IMG/VR virus record: IMGVR_UViG_3300017762_000006
Location: 1 to 55,450 of that record
Length of the DNA stretch: 55,450 nt
Origin: a virus
Strand: one strand, 5' to 3'
Shown: piece by piece, positions 8,376 through 13,957 of the stretch
Layout: every line of letters begins with the position of its first letter
Position numbering within the stretch: position 1 is the stretch's first letter
Notes under the pieces: model-generated
The model's database searches: none
Seen by the model: the letters and a program-made list of their open reading frames with translations, nothing else
Told to the model about the DNA's origin: nothing
Position numbers and translations under genes: made by a program

Positions 8376-8747
8376 ATGATGATAGTTGAATTCCAAAATA
8401 TAAAATCCGTAAAATTTCAGGATCTAATCTGTGACGTACTAGAGTTCGGTCGAAAAAAATTATTTCCTCGTCATAAGCACGTTTATATAAATATTATTGC
8501 AATGCGCAATAGAGGAGTATATGGCGACTGCATGTATGAAGATGATCGTGACTTTACGATTCGCTTTGATACAACCCTTCCCCAAAATGAAATCGTAGCA
8601 ACACTTTTACATGAACTCGTTCATGTCAAACAATATCTTCATAAAGAAGAGATGTACTATGATTTGCCATATGATGAAAGACCACATGAAATTGAAGCGC
8701 TTGCGAAGGAGAAACAACTAACGGAGGCTTACTATGGCCGCACGTAA
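8376..8747 (+). CDS. Zincin-type metallopeptidase, SprT/WSS1-like
   Basis: The frame is open from an ATG at 8370, but the promoter -10 ends at 8368, so 8376 is the first start codon likely to be on the transcript. The 123-residue product has LLHELVHVKQ (HELVH at residues 79-83 from this start), the HExxH zinc and catalytic motif. Downstream RPHEIEA probably supplies the third ligand. The size and the motif followed by an E-I-E-A helix fit small SprT-like or related phage metallopeptidases. The substrate is unknown; possible roles are host protein cleavage or DNA-protein crosslink processing. Its stop overlaps the next start. Confidence 0.7.
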   Translation: MMIVEFQNIKSVKFQDLICDVLEFGRKKLFPRHKHVYINIIAMRNRGVYGDCMYEDDRDFTIRFDTTLPQNEIVATLLHELVHVKQYLHKEEMYYDLPYDERPHEIEALAKEKQLTEAYYGRT

Positions 8748-9042
8748 AAAGAATGAAATATTTGATAAACATTGTGGAGATCTAATTGACGATAATATTA
8801 ATATGACAGTACCATGGTACCTTATGGCTGCATATGCATATTATGAACAAGATCGTCCTATATTATCAGATAGCTATTTTGACAGACTGGCAAATAAAAT
8901 GCTAAAAGATTGGGATAAAGTAGAACATATGCATAAAGAGCTTATAAGTAAAGATATGTTAGAAGCAGGCACTTTTTTAGGAGAGTATCCCAGCCGGGTT
9001 AAATATGCATTAGCGGATTTAAGAGGTAAAGATGGCAGATAG
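8734..9042 (+). CDS. Small protein resembling NAD-ligase domain Ia
   Basis: The 102-residue protein has a strong GGAGG site before its ATG. Residues 25-55 (PWYLMAAYAYYEQDRPILSDSYFDRLANKML) resemble domain Ia of NAD-dependent DNA ligase LigA, where YYvlDnPiiSDaeYDrL binds the NMN half of NAD+. No adenylation domain (KxDG) follows, so this is not a ligase. It could be an NMN- or NAD-binding protein, or share only a helical hairpin. It overlaps the preceding and following genes. The resemblance was judged by eye. Confidence 0.6.
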   Translation: MAARKKNEIFDKHCGDLIDDNINMTVPWYLMAAYAYYEQDRPILSDSYFDRLANKMLKDWDKVEHMHKELISKDMLEAGTFLGEYPSRVKYALADLRGKDGR

Positions 9043-9175
9043 CGACGATCCTTGTGATGGCATTGAAGCAGCAAGCTTGACTGGATGGATTAAAAGCGAT
9101 AACTCCAACACTAAAAAGGAAAAAAATAAAAAAGAGATTGTACCACTTTCATATGCCCGTTTTGAGCACGGATAA
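9032..9175 (+). CDS. Short acidic/basic peptide, unknown function
   Basis: This 47-codon frame starts at an ATG behind AGAGG and overlaps the previous gene by 11 bases. It begins MADSDDPCDGIEAASLTGW, followed by a lysine-rich stretch (NTKKEKNKKEIV). The close SD and the overlap typical of neighbouring genes support it as real. No family was recognised. Its stop lies just before the upstream element of the second early promoter. Confidence 0.5.
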   Translation: MADSDDPCDGIEAASLTGWIKSDNSNTKKEKNKKEIVPLSYARFEHG

Positions 9176-9223
9176 GTTATTGAAAACAAACGAAACAAAG
9201 TTTGAAAAAAGCTAAATTAACTG

Positions 9224-9252
9224 TGTACAAATGATTTGGAATAGTGTAGTAT
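9224..9252 (+). promoter_or_regulatory. Early-type promoter copy 2
   Basis: TGTACA is at 9224-9229 and TAGTAT at 9247-9252, with a 17-bp spacer ending AATAGTG. An upstream element GATAAGTTATTGA at 9171-9183 is identical to one before copy 5. The expected start near 9259 gives an 18-nt leader with a GGAGAA ribosome site before the ATG at 9277. Confidence 0.75.
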
Positions 9253-9276
9253 GGTTATATCAAATGGAGAAAAACA

Positions 9277-9534
9277 ATGTCAAAATTCGGAATCAACTTT
9301 GTAAATGCTTGTAACGCTGGTCTTAGCTTTCGTATTCAAACCGCTGAAGGTGAAATCGAACGTCGTGCAGATGATACTGCTGATGGTGTATATTTGGTAG
9401 AGCGTTACGGTATTGCTTCTGATTGTTATTTTTCTTCAGATATGGATTTTGCATCTGATGAAGGTTTCGCTGATGACGATGGAGCTAAAAAGCTTTTTAA
9501 CCGTATCATGAACAACGTATGTGAGGCGGCTTAA
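9277..9534 (+). CDS. Small acidic protein, unknown function
   Basis: The 85-residue protein starts at MSKFGINFVNAC behind ATGGAGAAAAACA. It is strongly acidic in its second half (SSDMDFASDEGFADDDG), a composition seen in some early phage inhibitors and DNA mimics, though nothing more specific supports that. It is the first gene of a run coupled through TAATG junctions (stop 9532-9534, next ATG 9534). Arginine is encoded mainly by CGT, as in other early genes here. Confidence 0.65.
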   Translation: MSKFGINFVNACNAGLSFRIQTAEGEIERRADDTADGVYLVERYGIASDCYFSSDMDFASDEGFADDDGAKKLFNRIMNNVCEAA

Positions 9535-9608
9535 TGTTTAGCCTCAATACACTTCTTAATGGCATGACCATTGCCGGTCTTTTCTTTGCAATAGGAGCTA
9601 TCTTATAA
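9534..9608 (+). CDS. 24-residue hydrophobic membrane peptide
   Basis: A mini-ORF joined at both ends through TAATG overlaps: the upstream stop shares its A with this ATG, and this stop (9606-9608) shares its A with the next ATG. The product has a polar start followed by a hydrophobic run, MTIAGLFFAIGAIL, long enough for one short membrane segment. Translational coupling on both sides supports that it is translated, but its short length makes this uncertain. Function is unknown. Confidence 0.45.
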   Translation: MFSLNTLLNGMTIAGLFFAIGAIL

Positions 9609-9808
9609 TGTTTGATTCTGAATTTGTAACCGCCTTTGAAAAAGCATGTAATAACTATGTTAACCAGACTGAAGACGGAACGGTTATATGGAACTATGTT
9701 GAGTCTGATTTAGCTTTGGATGGCTGGATAGAAAAATTAGGTGAAAACTTTAATTCGTTCTTTGACGATATGGCAGATCAATTTCTTGCAGCTAAGAGGG
9801 CAGTGTAA
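9608..9808 (+). CDS. Small acidic protein, unknown function
   Basis: The 66-residue product, MFDSEFVTAFEKACNNYVN onward, is acidic and rich in Phe, Trp and Asp. It is linked to neighbours by stop-start overlaps on both sides. Its N-terminus (F-x-x-A-x-x-x-A-C) faintly echoes the gene at 9277 (INFVNACNAG), so the two may be distant paralogues; the similarity is too short to be sure. Confidence 0.6.
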   Translation: MFDSEFVTAFEKACNNYVNQTEDGTVIWNYVESDLALDGWIEKLGENFNSFFDDMADQFLAAKRAV

Positions 9809-10047
9809 TGATTCAATCAACTCGTAATGGCTTTGATATTGCCGAAGAAGAAATCAATCGCCTTGAAGCCTCACCTGTTCAAGGTGATCAGTCTTGCATG
9901 GTTCAAAGAGACATGAAGCAATGGGCTCAAAAAGAAGGTATGTGGCCTATGTCACAATATACGCATATCGTTGATGCACATGCTAGGCATCGTGGCTGGA
10001 CTCAAGAAGGATTTACTGGAATGGAGATTGCAGATGAGACCATCTGA
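9808..10047 (+). CDS. Small protein, unknown function
   Basis: The 79-residue protein starts at an ATG overlapping the preceding stop. It is mixed charge, with a possible helical segment at residues 10-35 and a Trp- and His-rich C-terminal half (VDAHARHRGWTQEGF). No family was recognised. Its 3' end overlaps the next gene by 14 bases, as expected for compact early phage operons. Confidence 0.6.
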   Translation: MIQSTRNGFDIAEEEINRLEASPVQGDQSCMVQRDMKQWAQKEGMWPMSQYTHIVDAHARHRGWTQEGFTGMEIADETI

Positions 10048-10222
10048 GATAGCTATGCAAATATTTGCTTCGTTGTATGATAAGCAGCATATCACTGCCG
10101 AAGATATTCATGAATGTCTTACTGTTCAACTGTATGCGGGCGATTTACCTGCTCTTAATTCAACTGACGTAGATGTGGCAATTGAACTTGTAACATCTCT
10201 TAATGAGGAATATAATAGATGA
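10034..10222 (+). CDS. Small protein, unknown function
   Basis: The start at 10034 (MRPSEIAMQIFASLYD) is chosen because GGAG at 10023-10026 sits in front of it; the longer upstream reading lacks this. The 62-residue product is predicted mostly helical and acidic, with a DADI-type spacing (ITAEDIHECL and STDVDVAIELV). It overlaps both neighbours. No homologue was recognised. Confidence 0.6.
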   Translation: MRPSEIAMQIFASLYDKQHITAEDIHECLTVQLYAGDLPALNSTDVDVAIELVTSLNEEYNR

Positions 10223-10659
10223 AATATTTAATTACTGCTGCAGCGGTTTTAGCTGCTACTTCTGTTTCTGCAGAAGTAACTAATATTAAAGTCTTTGACC
10301 ATAAAAAAACTGTAACGCAATCCGTTCCTGTATCTGAACGGCGATGCCAAGATGTGCAAGTTCCTATTTATCAGCAAGGCGGTCAAGCCTCTGGGGGTGA
10401 TGTATTACTTGGCGCAATCTTAGGTGGTCTTATTGGTGGTACTGCATCTGGTAAAGACAGTGGTGCTGCGATTGGTGCTCTTGGTGGTGCTATCGTAGCC
10501 AACGAATCGGCTAAAGGTGCTAAGGTAACTGGATATGAACTTCAAAGACAATGTAGTGATGTTGTCGTGTATCAGAATTCTAATGTAAGTGTATATAGTC
10601 ACTCGACTATAAGATTTTATATTGACGGCAAACGATATGTAGTGCCGTTTGAAAGGTAA
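10219..10659 (+). CDS. Exported glycine-zipper envelope protein
   Basis: The 146-residue protein has a clear signal peptide (MKYLITAAAVLAATSVSA, cleavage likely after Ala18). Residues 55-95 contain a glycine zipper with repeated G-x-x-x-G spacing (LGAILGGLIGG, then GAAIGALGGAIVAN), as in the Rick_17kDa_Anti / glycine-zipper 2TM family of outer-membrane proteins. Cysteines at about 43 and 111 flank the zipper and could form a disulfide in the periplasm. It is not a lipoprotein, as no lipobox Cys follows the signal. It probably modifies the host envelope during infection, for example in superinfection exclusion; this is inference. Confidence 0.75.
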   Translation: MKYLITAAAVLAATSVSAEVTNIKVFDHKKTVTQSVPVSERRCQDVQVPIYQQGGQASGGDVLLGAILGGLIGGTASGKDSGAAIGALGGAIVANESAKGAKVTGYELQRQCSDVVVYQNSNVSVYSHSTIRFYIDGKRYVVPFER

Positions 10660-10667
10660 GGTAGAAA

Positions 10668-10859
10668 ATGATTGTAATAATTTTAGCGTTGTTTGCTCAT
10701 GATAACCAAGAGTTCTTTGCTCTTTCTCATCAGCAGCAACAAGAAGGTTATCAGTGGGAGATGATTAATCCAAATTGTCGTCCTCCTGGTGAAGGAACTC
10801 TAGCTCTTGTAGATGGAGATGGTAATGTTTGTTGGCAGCTCGTAAAGCCAACTGAATAA
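10668..10859 (+). CDS. Small protein with hydrophobic N-terminus, unknown
   Basis: The 63-residue product begins with a short hydrophobic run (MIVIILALFA), then Gln-rich and Gly/Pro-rich segments with two cysteines. The run is too short for a confident signal peptide. It has a GGTAGA-like site before the ATG, follows the glycine-zipper gene by 8 bases and precedes the tRNA gene by 6 bases. Confidence 0.55.
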   Translation: MIVIILALFAHDNQEFFALSHQQQQEGYQWEMINPNCRPPGEGTLALVDGDGNVCWQLVKPTE

Positions 10860-10865
10860 TATAAT

Positions 10866-10942
10866 GGACACGTAGCTCAGCTGGATAGAGCAAGTGCCTT
10901 CTAAGCACTAGGTCGAGGGTTCGAATCCTTCCGTGTTCGCCA
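10866..10942 (+). tRNA. tRNA-Arg (anticodon TCT)
   Basis: This 77-nt cloverleaf is readable by hand. The acceptor stem GGACACG pairs with CGTGTTC (one G-T). The D stem is GCTC/GAGC, and the anticodon stem AGTGC/GCACT has loop CTTCTAA. The T stem is GAGGG/CCTTC with loop TTCGAAT. The 3' CCA is encoded at 10940-10942. Anticodon TCT reads AGA (and AGG). AGA is the dominant arginine codon of the late structural genes in this window, so the tRNA likely supports late translation. Confidence 0.95.
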
Positions 10943-10957
10943 ATAAGGAGAAACTAA

Positions 10958-11191
10958 ATGGAAGTAGCAATAATTTGGTTTTTGTCTATGTACGGTATGG
11001 GTGAGTACATCAAGAAAGTGGATAGCCACAACAAAGCTCTTGGTGCATATATCGCCCGTGTCGATGAGGAAATGAATAGAATAGACGAGCAGCATGTAGA
11101 TCTAGCAGTAGCTTATGCTGCATTCAGAGCTCGTCAAGTAGTTCAGCAGGAGAGTCTCCAAGAGAGAATCCAACTGCTGGAAGGCGAATGA
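10958..11191 (+). CDS. Small helical protein, unknown function
   Basis: The 77-residue protein starts behind AAGGAG, 15 bases after the tRNA. A hydrophobic N-terminal segment (VAIIWFLSMYGMG) is followed by a long charged helix with heptad-like spacing (about residues 25-77), suggesting a membrane-anchored coiled coil. No family was recognised. It is the last coding gene before the structured non-coding stretch and terminator at 11192-11353. Confidence 0.6.
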   Translation: MEVAIIWFLSMYGMGEYIKKVDSHNKALGAYIARVDEEMNRIDEQHVDLAVAYAAFRARQVVQQESLQERIQLLEGE

Positions 11192-11327
11192 GGAAAGCCT
11201 GCAATATCGCAAACGTACTCAACTAAACCCTATTCACGTTAAACGCTCGAGCGGTGTTTAGGTTGGTATACGATCTGGTACCAGGAAACCCAGACGGTTG
11301 CTGCATACGTTAAATGCAGATAGGAAG
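11192..11327 (+). other. Non-coding stretch with several hairpins, candidate RNA or structured 3' UTR
   Basis: No ORF with a ribosome site is visible in these 136 bases. CTAAAC (11223-11228) can pair with GTTTAG (11256-11261) around an inner CGC-TCGA-GCG hairpin. TCTGG (11274-11278) can pair with CCAGA (11290-11294), and CTGCAT (11301-11306) with ATGCAG (11314-11319). The terminator follows directly. It may be a small RNA or the folded tail of the upstream transcript. A by-eye fold is weak evidence. Confidence 0.4.
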
Positions 11328-11353
11328 GGGGGCTCTGCAGAAGCCCCCTTTTT
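11328..11353 (+). terminator. Intrinsic terminator
   Basis: GGGGGCT (11328-11334) pairs perfectly with AGCCCCC (11342-11348) across a 7-nt loop, followed by TTTTT at 11349-11353. This is the best-formed intrinsic terminator in the window and ends the tRNA-containing operon. Confidence 0.88.
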
Positions 11354-11361
11354 GATAAATA
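11354..11361 (+). promoter_or_regulatory. Late-promoter-like box (GATAAATA), weak
   Basis: GATAAATA differs at one base from the T4 late consensus TATAAATA seen elsewhere in this window. It lies directly after the terminator and 35 bases upstream of the thermonuclease start, the spacing of the exact boxes. It could therefore give the nuclease gene late expression. Confidence 0.4.
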
Positions 11362-11395
11362 TAGTTTAATCATAATAATAAAGATAGGTTAAACT

Positions 11396-11890
11396 ATGAA
11401 AATGAATCAGAATAAGTACGATGTAACTGTAATAAAAGTTGTTGATGGTGATACCGTTGATGTGGATATTGATCTAGGTTTTGGTATTTGCTTAAAAGAT
11501 GAGCGCGTGAGAGTAATGGGTATTGATACGCCTGAATCTCGTACGTCTGATAAAGTTGAAGACTTATTTGGTGAAGCTGCTAAAGCACGTTTAAAGGAGC
11601 TTATGAAGCACGGCGGAAAACTTATCACGACGGAAGATAAGCATGGCGAAGACATGAAGGGTAAGTTTGGCCGCATTCTTGGAGATTTTGAAGTAGACTA
11701 CCACGGTGAAATGAAACGCGTGACAGAGATTATGGAATTAGAAGGCCATTGCGTGCCATACTTCGGTGGCAGTAAAGAAGAAACCCAAGCAGCTCATATG
11801 GTGAATAGAGCACGCCTTATAGCTGAAGGCGTAATCTCTCAGGCCGATGTTGATGCTGCTCAGGCTAAAATGGATAAAAAGAAAAAGTAA
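11396..11890 (+). CDS. Thermonuclease (staphylococcal nuclease homologue)
   Basis: The 164-residue protein is an OB-fold Ca-dependent nuclease of the SNase family. All expected catalytic residues are visible: VDGDTV with Asp17 and Asp19, then RVRVMGIDTPE with Arg39, Asp44 and Glu47, and KFGRILG with Arg93. There is no signal peptide, so it would act in the cytoplasm, for instance in degrading host DNA or RNA. It lies alone between a terminator and a convergent minus-strand gene whose stop begins immediately after its own. Confidence 0.88.
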   Translation: MKMNQNKYDVTVIKVVDGDTVDVDIDLGFGICLKDERVRVMGIDTPESRTSDKVEDLFGEAAKARLKELMKHGGKLITTEDKHGEDMKGKFGRILGDFEVDYHGEMKRVTEIMELEGHCVPYFGGSKEETQAAHMVNRARLIAEGVISQADVDAAQAKMDKKKK

Positions 11891-12262
11891 TTATTTCTTA
11901 TCTTCTTTGGGGCCTTTTCCTTTTGAATAGGCTTGGGCTCCAAAGAACGCAGCTACAAGACCGGCAATTGCTACAAAGTATGTAGGTGCAATATCGCCTA
12001 CTATTTTTGCAGCGCTGTCGACGCCTAATATACTAGTAAGTAGAATAAGCACAGGATAGAGAAGCATGCCCCATAAAGCAAACCACGCCATAGACCTTAT
12101 CTGGTCTTCCTTAGCATCTTCGTTCTCTTGCATTTTCTTTTTATGTTCCCACTCTGCAATTTCTTTTGCGCGAGCCATTTCTTCGTCAGTAATAATTCCA
12201 TCACCGTCGGTGTCTAGATGTGCGTAGATGGAATCTGCTTCCATCATTTTAGCTTTAGCCAT
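11891..12262 (-). CDS. Membrane protein with one EF-hand, two transmembrane segments
   Basis: The 123-residue product has a canonical 12-residue EF-hand loop at residues 17-28 (DTDGDGIITDEE, with Asp17, Asp19, Asp21 and Glu28 in ligand positions). A charged helix follows, then two hydrophobic segments at about 58-79 and 91-112, and a lysine-rich C-terminus. The start at 12262 is preferred over 12274 because GGGGGAT lies at proper distance. A late promoter box stands 26 bases upstream. Two TM segments, small size, a basic tail and late expression fit a holin, but Ca-binding is unusual and the holin role is inference. Confidence 0.7.
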   Translation of the reverse strand: MAKAKMMEADSIYAHLDTDGDGIITDEEMARAKEIAEWEHKKKMQENEDAKEDQIRSMAWFALWGMLLYPVLILLTSILGVDSAAKIVGDIAPTYFVAIAGLVAAFFGAQAYSKGKGPKEDKK

Positions 12263-12287
12263 ATTATCCCCCATTCCTTTTCATTTG

Positions 12288-12295
12288 TATTTATA
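12288..12295 (-). promoter_or_regulatory. T4-type late promoter (minus strand)
   Basis: The plus strand reads TATTTATA, i.e. TATAAATA on the minus strand, 26 bases before the start of the EF-hand membrane gene. It is the only exact late box found among the early-type small genes on this strand. Confidence 0.75.
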
Positions 12296-12324
12296 AGAAA
12301 GAGACATTATGCAGGAGAGATATC

Positions 12325-12546
12325 ATGAATATATCAAGAGGAAACTCAAAGAAGAACGTGAAAGAAATGAACTGGATAGACATAGACAAGATATTATGGG
12401 AAAAGATTTCAAAGTGGAACGGGAAAGAACCAAGCAAAAAGAAGATACTATCTGAGGTATCTAAGTTTTTTAATTGGTCTGATAAGCAAACTAATTTAGC
12501 TTGCGCAAGACATTTTAATATGTACAATAATAAAAAAATAGTGTAG
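12325..12546 (+). CDS. Small basic protein, unknown function (overlapping frames)
   Basis: The 73-residue product starts behind GGAGAG and is lysine-rich, with a possible small helical domain (ILSEVSKFFNWSDKQTNLACARHFN). A second frame, 12309-12455, starts 16 bases earlier behind AAAGAGA and encodes a 48-residue highly charged peptide (MQERYHEYIKRKLKEERER). Both have plausible ribosome sites; only one may be real, and the longer is listed. The third early-type promoter lies inside its 3' end. Confidence 0.5.
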   Translation: MNISRGNSKKNVKEMNWIDIDKILWEKISKWNGKEPSKKKILSEVSKFFNWSDKQTNLACARHFNMYNNKKIV

Positions 12547-12549
12547 AAT
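12521..12549 (+). promoter_or_regulatory. Early-type promoter copy 3
   Basis: TGTACA is at 12521-12526 and TAGAAT at 12544-12549, with a 17-bp spacer ending ATAGTG. The expected +1 (about 12556) falls on the A of the ATG of the next gene, predicting a leaderless transcript. Confidence 0.75.
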
Positions 12550-12555
12550 AATTTT

Positions 12556-13128
12556 ATGAATATTTTTATATTGTCAACAGACCCCGTAGAAGCCGCAGTA
12601 CTACAATGCGACAAGCATGTAGTCAAAATGATTGTAGAATCAGCACAGATGCTATCCACAGCGCACAGGATGCTCGATGGTTATATGGAGTTACGTCCAT
12701 CTAAGTCAGGCAAGCGCATGGTCAAATATTGGGTGCATCCTAAATTATCACTGGAAAATACCCTATATAAAGCTGTACACCACGGGCACCCGTGTACGGT
12801 ATGGACTATGCAGACAAATGCTAACTATGAATGGCATTACAAACACTTCGTGGCTTTATGCGATGAGTACAAATATCGCTATGGTAAAGTTCATGCCACT
12901 GATATTCTGCTTCGAAAAACATTACGAAAACCGCCGAGTGGCACAACATGGTCAAATCTCTATACTCCATTTGCTCTTGCCATGCAGCATGAACCACAGT
13001 GTATTCATAAAGATGATCCTGTTAGATCCTATAAAGAATACTATCAAACAAAGCAAGATCGGTTTAAAATGGTATGGTCTAAGCGTGATGTTCCGGAATG
13101 GTTTTCTGAGAAAATGCTAACTAGTTGA
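12556..13128 (+). CDS. Conserved phage protein, distant resemblance to pyrimidine-dimer glycosylases
   Basis: The 190-residue protein begins MNIFILSTDPVEAAVLQCDKH, then VVKMIVESAQMLSTAHR, a conserved-looking His/Lys/Glu helix, and YWVHPKLSLEN near residue 60. The pattern D..aA..L...h..KM.vE..Qml, then HP, then an aromatic helix loosely matches the Pyr_excise (pyrimidine-dimer DNA glycosylase) layout; this was judged by eye and is not secure. There is no Shine-Dalgarno, and the promoter places the transcript start at the ATG. It may be a DNA-repair or nucleic-acid enzyme. Confidence 0.6.
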   Translation: MNIFILSTDPVEAAVLQCDKHVVKMIVESAQMLSTAHRMLDGYMELRPSKSGKRMVKYWVHPKLSLENTLYKAVHHGHPCTVWTMQTNANYEWHYKHFVALCDEYKYRYGKVHATDILLRKTLRKPPSGTTWSNLYTPFALAMQHEPQCIHKDDPVRSYKEYYQTKQDRFKMVWSKRDVPEWFSEKMLTS

Positions 13129-13168
13129 TTTCATTGAAAACAAAGTTTTGATTTTCCGCATTTTTTTA

Positions 13169-13197
13169 TGTACAAACGATTCGTAATAGTGTAGGAT
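13169..13197 (+). promoter_or_regulatory. Early-type promoter copy 4
   Basis: TGTACA is at 13169-13174 and TAGGAT at 13192-13197, with a 17-bp spacer ending AATAGTG. Upstream AT-rich sequence contains GAAAACAAAGTTTTG, also seen in related form before copy 2. The start near 13204 gives an 18-nt leader with AAGGAG. Confidence 0.75.
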
Positions 13198-13221
13198 GTA
13201 TATATGATAAGGAGAAACACA

Positions 13222-13623
13222 ATGGAATTTACTTACTCAGATGATCTTTGGTCAGACCTTCATAAAGATGTTCATGGCTTCCGTCCTTCTGCAATTTTCA
13301 TGAAAAACCTTCTAGCGTTTGATGATGAAACAAAGCAAAATCTTTGGGATGCTCTGTGTGAGCAACTTGAAGAAAATACTAAAGCCGAGCAATCGGCTGA
13401 AGTAGTTGCTATCGAAAAGTTCGAAGCTCGTCTTAAAGATGTTATCGAGCTTGGTGCCGGTAATCGTACCAACGCTCTTTTGTGGATGACTAGTACTGAA
13501 ACCTTCTATCACATTCAAGATGTTGAACACTTTGTGTGGGAACAAGGTATTTTGTTTACTCAATATGGTAAACAGCTAGTTAAAGATTTAGCTGCCGTTG
13601 TCGATTATAAGGAGGCAGCATAA
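13222..13623 (+). CDS. Small acidic protein, unknown function
   Basis: The ATG at 13222 follows AAGGAGAAACACA; the earlier in-frame ATG at 13204 would place the ribosome site inside the gene. The 133-residue product is acidic and mostly helical, with blocks such as QNLWDALCEQLEENTKAEQSAEV and HFVWEQGILFTQYGKQL. No domain was recognised. Arginines are CGT. It ends in AAGGAGGCAGCATAATG, coupling to the next gene. Confidence 0.65.
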   Translation: MEFTYSDDLWSDLHKDVHGFRPSAIFMKNLLAFDDETKQNLWDALCEQLEENTKAEQSAEVVAIEKFEARLKDVIELGAGNRTNALLWMTSTETFYHIQDVEHFVWEQGILFTQYGKQLVKDLAAVVDYKEAA

Positions 13624-13853
13624 TGTATGATCTAGATGTAATTGTAAAAGGTTGGAATAAACTTCCTCGTCACGGTTCACCTCAAGATCGTGGTAGTGCA
13701 GATGCCTATTACGGCCGGCCAGAAGATCCTCATTATTATGTTGGTTCTACATATCAATCTGAACGTGTTGGAAAAGATAACATGACTGTCGGTGAGATCG
13801 AAGCCTACATGTATGGTTATGATAACGAAGAAGATAGAAAAGATTGGGGATGA
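13623..13853 (+). CDS. Small protein, unknown function
   Basis: The 76-residue product has a Gly/Pro/Tyr-rich centre (RHGSPQDRGSADAYYGRPEDP) and an acidic C-terminus. It has a strong GGAGG site inside the preceding gene and is joined to the next mini-gene by an ATGA overlap at 13850-13853. The central segment looks disordered. No family was recognised. Confidence 0.6.
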   Translation: MYDLDVIVKGWNKLPRHGSPQDRGSADAYYGRPEDPHYYVGSTYQSERVGKDNMTVGEIEAYMYGYDNEEDRKDWG

Positions 13854-13957
13854 TAAAGGTTAACGATAAAATCTTTGATTGTCTTTACAAAGCAATTGAG
13901 TATCGAGATCACCTTGATGCTCACTATATAGCAGTGGTGTGGAATGTATACAGTTGA
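13850..13957 (+). CDS. 35-residue peptide, unknown function
   Basis: The start overlaps the previous stop (ATGA), with GGGG at 13846-13849 as the only SD-like sequence. The product MIKVNDKIFDCLYKAIEYR onward looks helical and well mixed in composition, unlike a random frame. Its 3' end overlaps the next gene by 14 bases, the same pattern as genuine neighbours. It was supported by coupling rather than by homology. Confidence 0.45.
   Translation: MIKVNDKIFDCLYKAIEYRDHLDAHYIAVVWNVYS

Noticed and set aside
10866-10942. tRNA gene as an integration (att) site
   Set aside because: No integrase or repeated tRNA 3' end was seen, and T4-like phages are lytic; the tRNA is complete and part of an operon.
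11200-11235. A tmRNA-like tag: GCAAAC...AACTAA resembling the Ala-Asn resume sequence
   Set aside because: No tRNA-like alanine domain or pseudoknot series is present nearby, and the segment encodes only five residues; most likely coincidence.
12677-13120. 147-codon plus-strand frame inside the 12556 gene
   Set aside because: It overlaps a gene with a good protein-like sequence and its own promoter; the shifted frame has no ribosome site and a biased, low-quality composition.
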